DNA of 24,958 bases from Lachnospiraceae bacterium UBA5895 (GTDB taxonomy: Bacteria > Bacillota > Clostridia > Lachnospirales > Lachnospiraceae). Positions 15,291 to 22,922 of the stretch are shown one piece after another. The translations under genes were made by a program, and so were the position numbers. Position 1 is the stretch's first letter. Each line of letters starts with the position of its first letter. The notes below the pieces were generated by a model. The model was not told where the DNA came from and made no database searches. It saw only the letters and a list, made by a program, of their open reading frames with translations. The DNA is taken from positions 2,577-27,534 of the forward strand of contig DJEP01000057.1 in NCBI GenBank assembly GCA_002431915.1, in the 5' to 3' direction.

Positions 15291-15779
15291 TTAATCATCA
15301 TTCTCGGTGCATTTTGATAATGCCAGGGTTCCTGTTCTTGCCACTTCCACAATACTGATGGTCTGAAGCATCTTGATCAGTGTGTCGATTTTCTCCGGAG
15401 CATCGCAAATCTGCAGCATCATGAAGTGTTTTGACATATCAACGATCTCTGTTTTCATAATGTCACAAATTTCTATGATATCCCTACGATTGTTCTTGTT
15501 ATATTTAACTTTTAATAACATCAATTCCCTGGTATAACACTGTTCCTGGGATAAGGTCTTTACTTTGATGACATCCAGCTTTTTATTCAGCTGCTTTTCG
15601 ATCTGCTCTAAGGTGCGTTCATCCCCGGAACTTACGATGGTCATGCAGGATACCGCATGGTCATCGGTCTCTCCTACGGCAAGACTGTCAATATTAAAAC
15701 ATCTTCGGGAGAACAGACCGGCCACCTTACACAGAACACCGGAACGGTTCTCTACCAGTACGGAATATATTCTCTTCAT
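15291..15779 (-). CDS. Acetolactate synthase regulatory (small) subunit, first copy
   Basis: 162-aa protein of the same family as the next gene. The ACT domain is clear (YSVLVENRSGVLCKVAGLFSR), with G14 and N29 at the valine-contact positions known from Escherichia coli IlvH. The C-terminal ALS_ss domain is present but more divergent (RELMLLKVKYNKNNRRDII, later IVEVARTGTLALSK), and it is Lys- and Cys-richer than its neighbour. It lies 19 nt after ilvB with AAGGGGG upstream of the ATG, so it is the small subunit most directly tied to that large subunit. Whether both copies bind the same catalytic subunit, or the divergent one has a different effector, cannot be told from sequence. Confidence 0.9.
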   Translation of the reverse strand: MKRIYSVLVENRSGVLCKVAGLFSRRCFNIDSLAVGETDDHAVSCMTIVSSGDERTLEQIEKQLNKKLDVIKVKTLSQEQCYTRELMLLKVKYNKNNRRDIIEICDIMKTEIVDMSKHFMMLQICDAPEKIDTLIKMLQTISIVEVARTGTLALSKCTENDD

Positions 15780-15798
15780 TTACGCCCAGCCCCCTTCG

Positions 15799-17415
15799 CT
15801 ATTTTACCAGATCCATAGGATCAATCAGACACTCTAACAGTATTGTGTTATCTTCTGCCAGGAAAGCATCCAGTACTTCATCTGCATGTTCCATCGTATT
15901 CAGGCGCAGATAAGGAATGTCGTAGGCAGCGGATAACTTCTCCAGATCCGGACTTCCGGACAGATCCACCACGGAATAGTGATCTTTATAAGTATAATGC
16001 TGATATTCTCTTACCATGCCGAGGTAATTGTTCTTCAATACGATGATCTTCACCGGGATATTGTGCTGTCTTATAGTAGCTAATTCCATCATGGACATCT
16101 GGAAAGAACCGTCACCGCAGACGGCAATGACCTGTTTGTCCATGGCTGCTGTCTTGGCTCCCATGGCTGCCGGAATGGAGTAGCCCATGGTTCCCATGCC
16201 GCCGGAGGTCAGGAACTTTCCTTTTTTCACAATATGATAGCCGCAGGACCAGATCTGGTTTTGACCCACATCCGCTACATACACACCGTCCTCCTGCATT
16301 TTCTCGGAAAGCTTTGTAATAAAGGCTGCGGGATCCACATAATCGGGATTCGGAGTTCTCTTTTTCTCCATGGTGGAACGGTACTCATTTAAAGTAGTAA
16401 GCCATTCCCCATAGTCGCAGCTGAATTCTTCCTTCTGGAAGTCCTGGAAAATGTGTTTGGCATCACCTACCAGGGGAATGGAGGGACCGGCATTTTTACC
16501 GATCTCTGCGGGATCCACATCAATATGCACCAGTATCTTGTTCCGGGTAATAAGATCCGGCTGGCTGACCGCACGATCCGCCACTCTGGCACCTACCATG
16601 ATCAGCAGATCCGATTCGTTCATGGCACGATTGGCATAAGCTTTACCGTTATTGCCCACCATTCCGTAATAGAGTGGATGCTCGGTAGGCATAACACCAA
16701 TGCCCATCATGGTGGATACTACAGGGATGCCATGTTCTTCGGCAAAGCCGCGCAATTCTTCTTCCGCCCCGCTAAGTAACACTCCGCCGCCGGCACAGAT
16801 AATGGGGCGTTTTGCACGCTCCAGCTCCTTGATGACCTTTTTGATCTGTACGGCATGTCCCTTGACCGTAGGCTTATAAGTACGCAGATTTACCTCTTCC
16901 GGATAATGGAAGTTCTTAATAACAGCATTCTGAATATCAATGGGAATATCGATTAATACCGGACCTTTTCTTCCGGTATTTGCAATATAAAATGCCTCTT
17001 TGAATACCCGGGGAATGTCGTTTACATTCTTTACCAGATAACTGTATTTTACAAAGGATTCCACAGCGCCGGTGATATCCGCCTCCTGGAACACATCACT
17101 GCCCAGCAGTTCACTGTTGACCTGACCGGTGATACAGATCAGGGGAATACTGTCCGCAAATGCTGTGGCAATACCGGTGATGACATTCGTAGCGCCCGGA
17201 CCGGAAGTCACCGCACACACACCGGGTCTGCCGGTCATACGTGCCACACCGCTGGCGGCATGGGCGGCATTCTGTTCCGTACGGATCAGTACCGTCCGGA
17301 TCTCAGAATCCAGAATACTGTTGAAAAAAGGACATATGGCAACACCGGGATATCCGAATACCGTGCTTACCCCCTCGGCTTCGAGACATTTAATAATCGC
17401 ATCTGCTCCAATCAT
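15799..17415 (-). CDS. ilvB: Acetolactate synthase, large (catalytic) subunit
   Basis: 538-aa thiamine diphosphate enzyme making acetolactate and acetohydroxybutyrate. The catalytic Glu47 lies in RTEQNAAHAASG. TSGPGATN (70-77) and the FAD-site segment GMVGNNGKAYAN with VGARVADR (274-281) mark the anabolic, FAD-type enzyme. The ThDP/Mg motif runs from GDGS (434-437) to NN (462-463). The stretch LGMVREYQHY (465-474) has Tyr471 where plant and enterobacterial enzymes have Trp (VRQWQ), the herbicide-site position. Length is slightly below the usual 550-590. The start is ATG with AAAGGAG upstream, 35 nt after metH with no promoter in between, so read-through from metH is likely. Confidence 0.95.
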   Translation of the reverse strand: MIGADAIIKCLEAEGVSTVFGYPGVAICPFFNSILDSEIRTVLIRTEQNAAHAASGVARMTGRPGVCAVTSGPGATNVITGIATAFADSIPLICITGQVNSELLGSDVFQEADITGAVESFVKYSYLVKNVNDIPRVFKEAFYIANTGRKGPVLIDIPIDIQNAVIKNFHYPEEVNLRTYKPTVKGHAVQIKKVIKELERAKRPIICAGGGVLLSGAEEELRGFAEEHGIPVVSTMMGIGVMPTEHPLYYGMVGNNGKAYANRAMNESDLLIMVGARVADRAVSQPDLITRNKILVHIDVDPAEIGKNAGPSIPLVGDAKHIFQDFQKEEFSCDYGEWLTTLNEYRSTMEKKRTPNPDYVDPAAFITKLSEKMQEDGVYVADVGQNQIWSCGYHIVKKGKFLTSGGMGTMGYSIPAAMGAKTAAMDKQVIAVCGDGSFQMSMMELATIRQHNIPVKIIVLKNNYLGMVREYQHYTYKDHYSVVDLSGSPDLEKLSAAYDIPYLRLNTMEHADEVLDAFLAEDNTILLECLIDPMDLVK

Positions 17416-17450
17416 TTTGCTCCGCTCCTTTTGTATACTCTGACTTTTTA

Positions 17451-19970
17451 TTAATCCATTAAACTTTTTGCTAATTTCACCGCATCCGCGGCATCCTTGG
17501 AATAGCCGTCCGCTCCGATCTCATCCGCATATTCCTGGGTAATCACGGCTCCGCCGATAATGATTTTGGCGGTGATGCCTTCCTCTTTTGCTGCGGCCAC
17601 GATCTCCCGCATCCTCTGCATGGTGGTGGTCATCAGCGCTGACAGGGCAATGAACTCCGCATGGTGTTCCTTTGCCGTCTCTAATATCTTTGCCTGTGGC
17701 ACATCCTTACCCAGATCGATCACATGGAAACCGTGATTTTTAAGCATCAGGGTCACCAGATTCTTGCCGATATCGTGAATATCACCTTCCACGGTAGCAA
17801 TGACCACTACCGGCATTTCCTCTCCGGTACCGCCTGTCTGTAACAGAGGTTCCAGTACCTCGATGGAATTCTTCATGGCTTCCGCGCTGGCAATTAACTG
17901 CGGCAGGAAGTACTTCCCCTGATCGAAGTATTCACCCACCTGATTAATGGCGGGAAGCAATACCTGATTCAACAGTTCCGCAGGCTTTTCCCCGCTATCC
18001 AGAGCCTCCTTCGTAATCTTTACGATGCCGTTGCGGTTACCTTTAAGGACAGCAGTCTTTAACTTATCCTGCATTTCATTGATCTGCGGACCTTTTTCGG
18101 CAGTAGTTTTTTCCGCACTGCCCGCATCATTTATCTGACCGCTTACGGTCCCCTGCCTTTCCAGGATGGAAAGCTTTCTTGCCAGTTCGGCTTCTTTTGC
18201 TTCTCTGCGTTCCTTGACACCACCGGCATACTCGATATATCGAAGTGCCGCTTCCTCTTTGTTCAGTAACAGATCTGTTGCAAGCGCGCAGCTCACTAAC
18301 AGTTCCTGGGACGGATTGGCAATTGCCATGGTCAGTCCCGCCTGAATTGCCAGCGTTAAAAATGCGGTATTTACAAAGCTCCGCTCCGGCATGGCAAAAG
18401 AAATATTGGACAAGCCGCAGATAGTTGCAAATCCGTTCGCCTTACAGTACCGGATTGTCTCCAGAGTCTCCAGTGCCGCTTTGGGATTGGCTCCCACGGT
18501 TGCCACCAGTCCGTCCACTACAATGTCTTCCCTGCGCATTCCAAGGGATGTAGCTCTATCGTAAATTTTGTGAATGATCTCTTTTTTCTCTTCAATGTCC
18601 TTGGGCAGTCCCGCATCCGACAGCGGAAGCAGAATGAACATTGCTCCATATTTTGCTACGATGGGAAGAAGCTTTTCGAATTTCTCTGTCTCCAGGGAAA
18701 CGGAATTGACCAAAGCACGTCCCGGATAATGTCGGAGGGCTGCTTCTAAGACCTCCACATAGCTGGAATCCAGTGACAGCGGCAGATTCGTCACACCACT
18801 TACCTCTTCCAGTGCCCGCAGCATGCTTGTCTTTTCATCGATGCCGCTCATACCCATATTGATATCCAGTACCTTTGCACCACAGGCTTCCTGTTCCTCG
18901 GCAAACTGGATGACTTTTTCAAAATTACCTTCCCGCAGCTGTGCCTGCAGTGCCTTTTTTCCGGTAGGATTGATGCGCTCTCCCACGATGAAGAAGCCAT
19001 CTTCCAGTCCGAAACTGTGGGTAATGCGTTCGGAGGTCAGATACCGGATACCCTCAGGTCTTCTGGCTGTCGTAACTTTTGCCTCTGTACCAAAGCGTTC
19101 ATGGATCTGTCTGATAAATTCCGGTGTGGTACCGCAACAGCCGCCTAAGATCGTAGCACCGGCATTTACCAGCACTTCCATCTCTTCAGTGAACTCTTCC
19201 GCCTCCATGTTATAGCAGGTATTGCCGTTCTCATCCAGAAAAGGCAGTCCGGCATTGGGTTTTGCGATCACCGGAATTCTGGTATGGGTTACCATATCCG
19301 AGATAATGTTCTCCATCTGGGCAGGTCCTGTGGAACAGTTCGCTCCGATGGCACTGGCACCCAGGCGCTCCAGTACGATGGCGGCAGTCTTCGCATCCGT
19401 ACCGAATAGCGTCCTTCCGTCCGCTTCAAAAGTCAGTGTTGCAATCACCGGCAGATCGCAGACTTCTTTCGCAGCAATCAACGCTGCTCTGGTCTCTGCC
19501 AGGCTCATCATGGTCTCTACTACCAGCAGATCCGCTCCTGCATCCACCAGGCAGAGGATCTGTTCTTTGTAAATATCGATCAGATCTTCCAGCTCCATCT
19601 TGCCCATAGGCTTTAGCTGTTCACCGGTCATGGTAATATCTCCGGCTACCAGCACAGGATGTCCCGGACTGCCTGCCGCTGCTTCCTTAGAAATTGCCAC
19701 CAAATCATGGATCATGGCGGACATATTTTTCTCCAGATGATATTCTGCCAGCTTGATGCGGTTCGCTGTAAAAGTAGGTGCATACAGAATATTGGTACCC
19801 GCCTGTACATAATCTTTCTGCAGCTTCAGCATGACATCCTTATGCTCCAGGATCCACTGCTCCGGACAGACACCGGAGGGCATTCCGGCTTTCACCAGAT
19901 TCGATCCGGTGGCACCGTCCAAATATAAAATATGATCTTTACTTAATGTAATAAATTCTTCTCTTGTCAT
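17451..19970 (-). CDS. metH: Cobalamin-dependent methionine synthase lacking the reactivation domain
   Basis: 839-aa enzyme moving a methyl group from methyltetrahydrofolate to homocysteine. Order of domains: homocysteine-binding barrel (1-300) with zinc ligands C212 (GANCSTGP) and C278-C279 (GGCCGTTP); pterin-binding barrel (about 325-590) with GERINPTGKK; a charged linker; the B12 cap helices (GEYFDQGKYFLPQLIASAEAM); and the B12 domain with D730-x-H732-xx-G735. It ends there, so the C-terminal SAM-dependent reactivation domain of the 1,227-residue Escherichia coli protein is absent. In Clostridia that part is often a separate gene, not seen in this window. The start ATG has AGGAAAAGAGAG upstream. 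It is the first gene of the met-ilv transcription unit. Confidence 0.95.
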   Translation of the reverse strand: MTREEFITLSKDHILYLDGATGSNLVKAGMPSGVCPEQWILEHKDVMLKLQKDYVQAGTNILYAPTFTANRIKLAEYHLEKNMSAMIHDLVAISKEAAAGSPGHPVLVAGDITMTGEQLKPMGKMELEDLIDIYKEQILCLVDAGADLLVVETMMSLAETRAALIAAKEVCDLPVIATLTFEADGRTLFGTDAKTAAIVLERLGASAIGANCSTGPAQMENIISDMVTHTRIPVIAKPNAGLPFLDENGNTCYNMEAEEFTEEMEVLVNAGATILGGCCGTTPEFIRQIHERFGTEAKVTTARRPEGIRYLTSERITHSFGLEDGFFIVGERINPTGKKALQAQLREGNFEKVIQFAEEQEACGAKVLDINMGMSGIDEKTSMLRALEEVSGVTNLPLSLDSSYVEVLEAALRHYPGRALVNSVSLETEKFEKLLPIVAKYGAMFILLPLSDAGLPKDIEEKKEIIHKIYDRATSLGMRREDIVVDGLVATVGANPKAALETLETIRYCKANGFATICGLSNISFAMPERSFVNTAFLTLAIQAGLTMAIANPSQELLVSCALATDLLLNKEEAALRYIEYAGGVKERREAKEAELARKLSILERQGTVSGQINDAGSAEKTTAEKGPQINEMQDKLKTAVLKGNRNGIVKITKEALDSGEKPAELLNQVLLPAINQVGEYFDQGKYFLPQLIASAEAMKNSIEVLEPLLQTGGTGEEMPVVVIATVEGDIHDIGKNLVTLMLKNHGFHVIDLGKDVPQAKILETAKEHHAEFIALSALMTTTMQRMREIVAAAKEEGITAKIIIGGAVITQEYADEIGADGYSKDAADAVKLAKSLMD

Positions 19971-20001
19971 GGCTCTCTTTTCCTGTTACTTGATTCTTTT
20001 A

Positions 20002-20031
20002 ATCATACCACACAGTCCTTTTATTCGTAAA
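20002..20031 (-). promoter_or_regulatory. Promoter of the metH-ilv unit
   Basis: Minus strand TTTACG (20026-20031), 18-nt spacer, TATGAT (20002-20007) with an extended -10 TG. The leader to the metH ATG is about 25 nt, too short for a cobalamin or SAM riboswitch; none is visible. Confidence 0.6.
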
Positions 20032-20054
20032 GGGGACGTTTTAACATTATGTGG

Positions 20055-20083
20055 TTGCGTAAAACCGCAGAATATGATAAATT
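20055..20083 (+). promoter_or_regulatory. Possible promoter of the lipoprotein gene
   Basis: TTGCGT (20055-20060), 17-nt spacer, TAAATT (20078-20083). Both boxes are imperfect, but the position fits a short leader before TGGAGGG (20104-20110) and the TTG start at 20120. Confidence 0.4.
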
Positions 20084-20119
20084 TTTAGATGGATTATATG
20101 ATTTGGAGGGATAATTATT

Positions 20120-20614
20120 TTGAAAAACAAAATACTTGCTATTACAGCGGGACTTCTTACCGCCATGGCACTTACCGCCTGTGGAAAAGATCCCCAGCTG
20201 ACGCAGTTTCGAGAAGAGATAGATGCCTTTTGTACCGAGATCTCAGACATTGATACCGCGATCAACAACGTGGATGCAGAATCCGATAATGCAGCCGATG
20301 AACTTTTGGGATATCTGGATCAGTTGGATCAGGATTTTCAGGATTTCGCCGCATTGGATTTTCCTACGGAATTCGATTATCTGGAGACCATGGCAGATGA
20401 AGCCAGCGAATATATGACCACTGCCGTAGAGAGCTATCATGATGCGTTCAGTAATGGCGGATACAACCAGCTCACCGCCGATTACGCCAAGGAGAATTAC
20501 ACCAGAGCCTACAAGCGTATTCAGATCATCATCACTTTCCTTCACGGTGAACAGCCGGAGGATGTCAATCTGACGACCGAAGAAGCCACTACAGAAGCTT
20601 CTTCCGCTGAATAA
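20120..20614 (+). CDS. Small putative lipoprotein
   Basis: 164-aa exported protein. The start is TTG with TGGAGGG nine nt upstream. A signal peptide (KNKILAITAGLLTAMA) ends in the lipobox L18-T-A-C21, so lipidation at Cys21 and anchoring to the outer face of the membrane are expected. The mature part is acidic and mostly helical: repeated Asp/Glu-rich helices (FREEIDAFCTEISDIDTAI, ELLGYLDQLDQDF), then NYTRAYKRIQIIITFL, and a low-complexity Thr/Glu tail. I do not recognise a named family; similar acidic helical lipoproteins are common in Clostridia. It stands alone between metH and the membrane-protein genes and ends at a strong bidirectional terminator. Confidence 0.85.
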   Translation: MKNKILAITAGLLTAMALTACGKDPQLTQFREEIDAFCTEISDIDTAINNVDAESDNAADELLGYLDQLDQDFQDFAALDFPTEFDYLETMADEASEYMTTAVESYHDAFSNGGYNQLTADYAKENYTRAYKRIQIIITFLHGEQPEDVNLTTEEATTEASSAE

Positions 20615-20629
20615 TTTCAAATCGCAGAG

Positions 20630-20666
20630 CAAAAAATAACCCCGTGCATTGCACGGGGCTTTTTTT
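20630..20666. terminator. Bidirectional Rho-independent terminator
   Basis: CCCCGTGC (20640-20647) pairs with GCACGGGG (20651-20658) over a 3-nt loop. A T7 tract follows on the plus strand and an A-rich tract precedes it. It serves the lipoprotein gene and the convergent DUF4870-like gene. Confidence 0.93.
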
Positions 20667-20680
20667 GCTTATTAAGCTTA

Positions 20681-20971
20681 TTATTTTAAGATCTTGATCT
20701 GGCCGATCAGGGGAACTTCCTTCTCCTCTTCCTTGCAAGCATAGATCAGACCCATGATCCAGCATACGAACAGGAAGATGCTCAGAATTGTGCTTACAAT
20801 GCCGCCTACATAAGGAATGATGCGGATAACGCTTGCAACGATCTGCGCTAAGAAAATAACCAGCGCCTGATTCAGATGAAACTTAGCTCCCTCTTTGTCA
20901 CCTGCGCAAAAAGCAACGATCCAACCGATCCAAGTGATGTACGCAACAATACCCGTAGTTTTTTTATCCAT
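20681..20971 (-). CDS. DUF4870-like small membrane protein
   Basis: 96-aa protein with about three hydrophobic segments. The pattern TTGIVAYITWIGWIVAFCAGDKEGAKFHLNQALVIFL resembles DUF4870/Tic20-like small membrane proteins, in which an early helix is followed by a charged loop with a conserved FHxNQA motif. The function of the family is not known. The start is the ATG at 20971, with AGGGAG 6 nt upstream; a longer frame to 20989 starts inside the leader. It has its own likely promoter at 21010-21039 and shares the terminator at 20640 with the convergent lipoprotein gene. Neighbouring genes also encode small membrane proteins of unknown function. Confidence 0.8.
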   Translation of the reverse strand: MDKKTTGIVAYITWIGWIVAFCAGDKEGAKFHLNQALVIFLAQIVASVIRIIPYVGGIVSTILSIFLFVCWIMGLIYACKEEEKEVPLIGQIKILK

Positions 20972-21009
20972 GTTTTTCTCCCTCTGCACTTTTGTGCGAT
21001 AAAATATTC

Positions 21010-21039
21010 TGTATATGTAAAAATTGCAAATACAGTCAA
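21010..21039 (-). promoter_or_regulatory. Probable promoter of the DUF4870-like gene
   Basis: Minus strand TTGACT (21034-21039), 18-nt spacer, TATACA (21010-21015). The -35 overlaps the last codons of the upstream DUF2752 gene. Confidence 0.55.
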
Positions 21040-21464
21040 AGTGAAATGTGAAAACCGAGAAGCAAAATATTTTTCAGAATAAAATTCCCGATCATAATTG
21101 CCACCGCCGCATACAGATGCCACTCATGAAAATGCCAGCCTTTTATCCTGCTGAAATGCAATCTGGCAAGTGTCTGACTTATCATGAATCCCCCGAAAAT
21201 GATGATCGTATATATCACCAGCGGATGATACCAGGCGGACATCAGAAAATGTCCTTGAAGCAGGGCGTTTAAAGCTCTGGTACCACCACATCCCGGGCAA
21301 TAAATTCCGAACAGACGATAGACGATACAGGTATATCCTGTATATTCCAGCATCGGTACGATTGTTCTGAGATATACTAAACTTCCTATAAAACCAAGTA
21401 CCAGGAATATCCATCCCGTCAAATAGAGATGGTCTTCCAGGCTGCCTTTTTTAGTATATGCCAT
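21036..21464 (-). CDS. DUF2752 domain membrane protein
   Basis: About 142 aa with three to four membrane segments. The hallmark is YCPGCGGTRALNALLQG after the first membrane helix and a short loop; CPGCGGTRA is the defining motif of DUF2752. The cysteines could bind metal, but this is not shown for the family. A second conserved piece, YHPLVIYTI, follows. The start is either the ATG at 21464 or the GTG at 21470. Both lie inside the end of the DUF4190 gene (stop at 21451), so the two genes overlap and are probably translationally coupled. The role is unknown. Confidence 0.85.
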   Translation of the reverse strand: MAYTKKGSLEDHLYLTGWIFLVLGFIGSLVYLRTIVPMLEYTGYTCIVYRLFGIYCPGCGGTRALNALLQGHFLMSAWYHPLVIYTIIIFGGFMISQTLARLHFSRIKGWHFHEWHLYAAVAIMIGNFILKNILLLGFHISL

Positions 21465-21915
21465 ATGCACCGCTGCCGATCATTGCAACAGAAAATACTA
21501 CTGCAAGAATCGTGATCAGAATTCCCAGCACGATACCTACGATAGAGCAGATCAGTCCGCCCTTTGCCAGTCCGGTCTTACCCTGCTTGTTAGCAAATAC
21601 AGCACAGATGATACCGCCGACTCCGAACAGTGCTCCAACCCAACCGGTGCAGCATCCGAGAACGATAGAGAGAATACCCAGTACCAGGCTGACAATTGCC
21701 AGTACGTTGGTCTCCTTGTTCTCAGCCTTGGGGGCTTCTACAGTTGCCTGGGGCTGTACATTAGCGGTATAATCCTGATAATTGTTCACGGGCTCTACCA
21801 CAGGGGTCTCCTGTACAGGCTCTGCTGCAGGAGTTACTTCTGCTTCGGAAACGGTTTCTGCAGCCGTAGTATCTACTGTAACATTGTTTTCGTTTTCAAA
21901 ATTCTGTCCGTCCAT
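21451..21915 (-). CDS. DUF4190 domain membrane protein
   Basis: 154 aa. Residues 1-70 are a disordered acidic stretch rich in Val, Thr, Ala, Glu and Pro, with repeats of the type PVQETPVVEPV. Residues about 71-154 hold two hydrophobic segments separated by a short basic loop (NKQGKTGLAKGG), the DUF4190 pattern (LAIVSLVLGILSIVLG and GLICSIVGIVLGILI). The function of DUF4190 is not known. The start ATG has AGAGG upstream. It follows the TM2 gene by 35 nt and overlaps the DUF2752 gene, forming a small membrane-protein operon. Confidence 0.85.
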   Translation of the reverse strand: MDGQNFENENNVTVDTTAAETVSEAEVTPAAEPVQETPVVEPVNNYQDYTANVQPQATVEAPKAENKETNVLAIVSLVLGILSIVLGCCTGWVGALFGVGGIICAVFANKQGKTGLAKGGLICSIVGIVLGILITILAVVFSVAMIGSGAYGIY

Positions 21916-21950
21916 TTTTTCCTCTTTCTGTCTTCTTCAGACTTCTTATT

Positions 21951-22385
21951 CTAATCCGCTAACGGATTGCCCTTGCCATCGGTGTCGATCTTTCCGGTCA
22001 GGATCATAATACCCTCTACCAGTCCCCAGATACCTACGCCCATTACAAGGAATACGCCGACAACCACGCAGCATAAAAGGACTCCTACAATGGTAAGTAC
22101 CAGTTGGGTAACTGCCTTACCGGTATAACCCAGATAAAAATTATGTACACCGAAGGATCCCAGGAAAATACCTAACAGTCCGGCTACCAGTTTGGATTTG
22201 GCATCCGGTGCCGGTGCCTGCTTATTGGCAACGCCACAGTTCAAACATACCGTTGCATCCGGTGCTAAAGGCTTTCCGCAGTTATGGCAGTAATTATTTC
22301 CCTGTCCTTTGGCTACTCCGCACTTTACACACATTACAGCTTCGTCCGTCATGTAAGGCTCGCCGCAATTTTTACAAAAGTACAT
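21951..22385 (-). CDS. Double zinc-ribbon TM2 domain protein
   Basis: 144 aa. Eight cysteines in four CxxC pairs (C4/C7, C19/C22, C33/C36, C47/C50) form two zinc ribbons in the first 50 residues, with the YCHNCGKPLAPDATVCLNCG pattern in the second. After a short linker comes a TM2 domain (about 62-135): KSKLVAGLLGIFLGSFGVHNFYLGY, a turn, and a second hydrophobic stretch (GIWGLVEGIMILTG). The function of this architecture is not established. AAGGAGG lies 8 nt before the ATG. It is the first gene of the DUF4190/DUF2752 cluster, behind a promoter flanked by two palindromes. Confidence 0.9.
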   Translation of the reverse strand: MYFCKNCGEPYMTDEAVMCVKCGVAKGQGNNYCHNCGKPLAPDATVCLNCGVANKQAPAPDAKSKLVAGLLGIFLGSFGVHNFYLGYTGKAVTQLVLTIVGVLLCCVVVGVFLVMGVGIWGLVEGIMILTGKIDTDGKGNPLAD

Positions 22386-22439
22386 TTAGTCTTCCTCCTT
22401 CTCTCATTTTCCTGACTTTTTTCTCAGTCATTACTGTAC

Positions 22440-22498
22440 ATTATACAAGATGTTTGTATATTTTACCAGTGTTATTTTCACATTATAAGATGTTATAA
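22440..22498 (-). promoter_or_regulatory. TM2-operon promoter with two related palindromes
   Basis: The -10 TATAAT (minus strand) is at 22440-22445; no good -35 is seen 16-18 nt upstream. A palindrome ATACAA-GATGT-TTGTAT (22443-22459) overlaps the -10, and a second, TTATAA-GATG-TTATAA (22483-22498), lies about 40 bp upstream. Both share the direct element ACATTATA..AGATGTT. A weak -35 with two spaced palindromes suggests control by a dimeric regulator, unknown here. Confidence 0.45.
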
Positions 22499-22516
22499 CG
22501 TACAATTTTTATAAAA

Positions 22517-22918
22517 TCATGTAAAATCTATCTGATAAATCTTATTTATCGGAATCTCTGTGTCGTTCATGCGAATTTCACGAAGATTTTCATCTATTTT
22601 CTGAACACGTCCCTCCAGGGTGATATAACTGCCACCCTCCTTTTTGGAATCCGGGACGAAATAAGTAATCTTCACCGGAAGCTTTTGTGTCAAATGTTCG
22701 TGAATATAATAGAGTTGTCTGTCAATCTCCTGCTTCCTGTCCTCATCCAGTTCTATAAAACGCTCCGTCAGTCTGACGGTCTCTCTCAGGGCATCGTCAT
22801 ATCCTGTAAGCGCCACAAAGGGCGAAAACTGGGCGGCACGATTCTGCAGTGACATCCGGGGATGTGTGGCAGACACCGGACGGGGCAGATGAAGCATGTC
22901 TTTATATTTTTCGTTCAT
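22517..22918 (-). CDS. YolD-like family protein
   Basis: 133-aa protein matching the YolD-like family: YKDMLHLPRPVSATHPRMSLQNRAAQFSPFVALTGYDDALRET at the N-terminus is characteristic, followed by a charged helical middle and a small beta-rich C-terminus with ITLEGRVQKIDENLREIRM and PINKIYQIDF. Members of this family are usually encoded next to UmuC-like polymerases in Firmicutes and have been proposed to play a UmuD-like partner role; the biochemical function is not proven. The ATG is 4 nt after the polymerase stop, with AAGG about 10 nt upstream, so the two genes are one transcription unit under the same LexA-type promoter. Confidence 0.92.
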   Translation of the reverse strand: MNEKYKDMLHLPRPVSATHPRMSLQNRAAQFSPFVALTGYDDALRETVRLTERFIELDEDRKQEIDRQLYYIHEHLTQKLPVKITYFVPDSKKEGGSYITLEGRVQKIDENLREIRMNDTEIPINKIYQIDFT

Positions 22919-22922
22919 ATTA

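Noticed and set aside
19971..20119. Search for a cobalamin or SAM riboswitch ahead of metH
   Set aside because: The gap to the divergent lipoprotein gene is about 150 nt and the promoter lies close to metH; no B12-box or SAM core element is visible.
20986..20997. GCAC-TTTT-GTGC hairpin before the DUF4870-like gene
   Set aside because: A 4-bp stem with no T tract or conserved context; likely chance.
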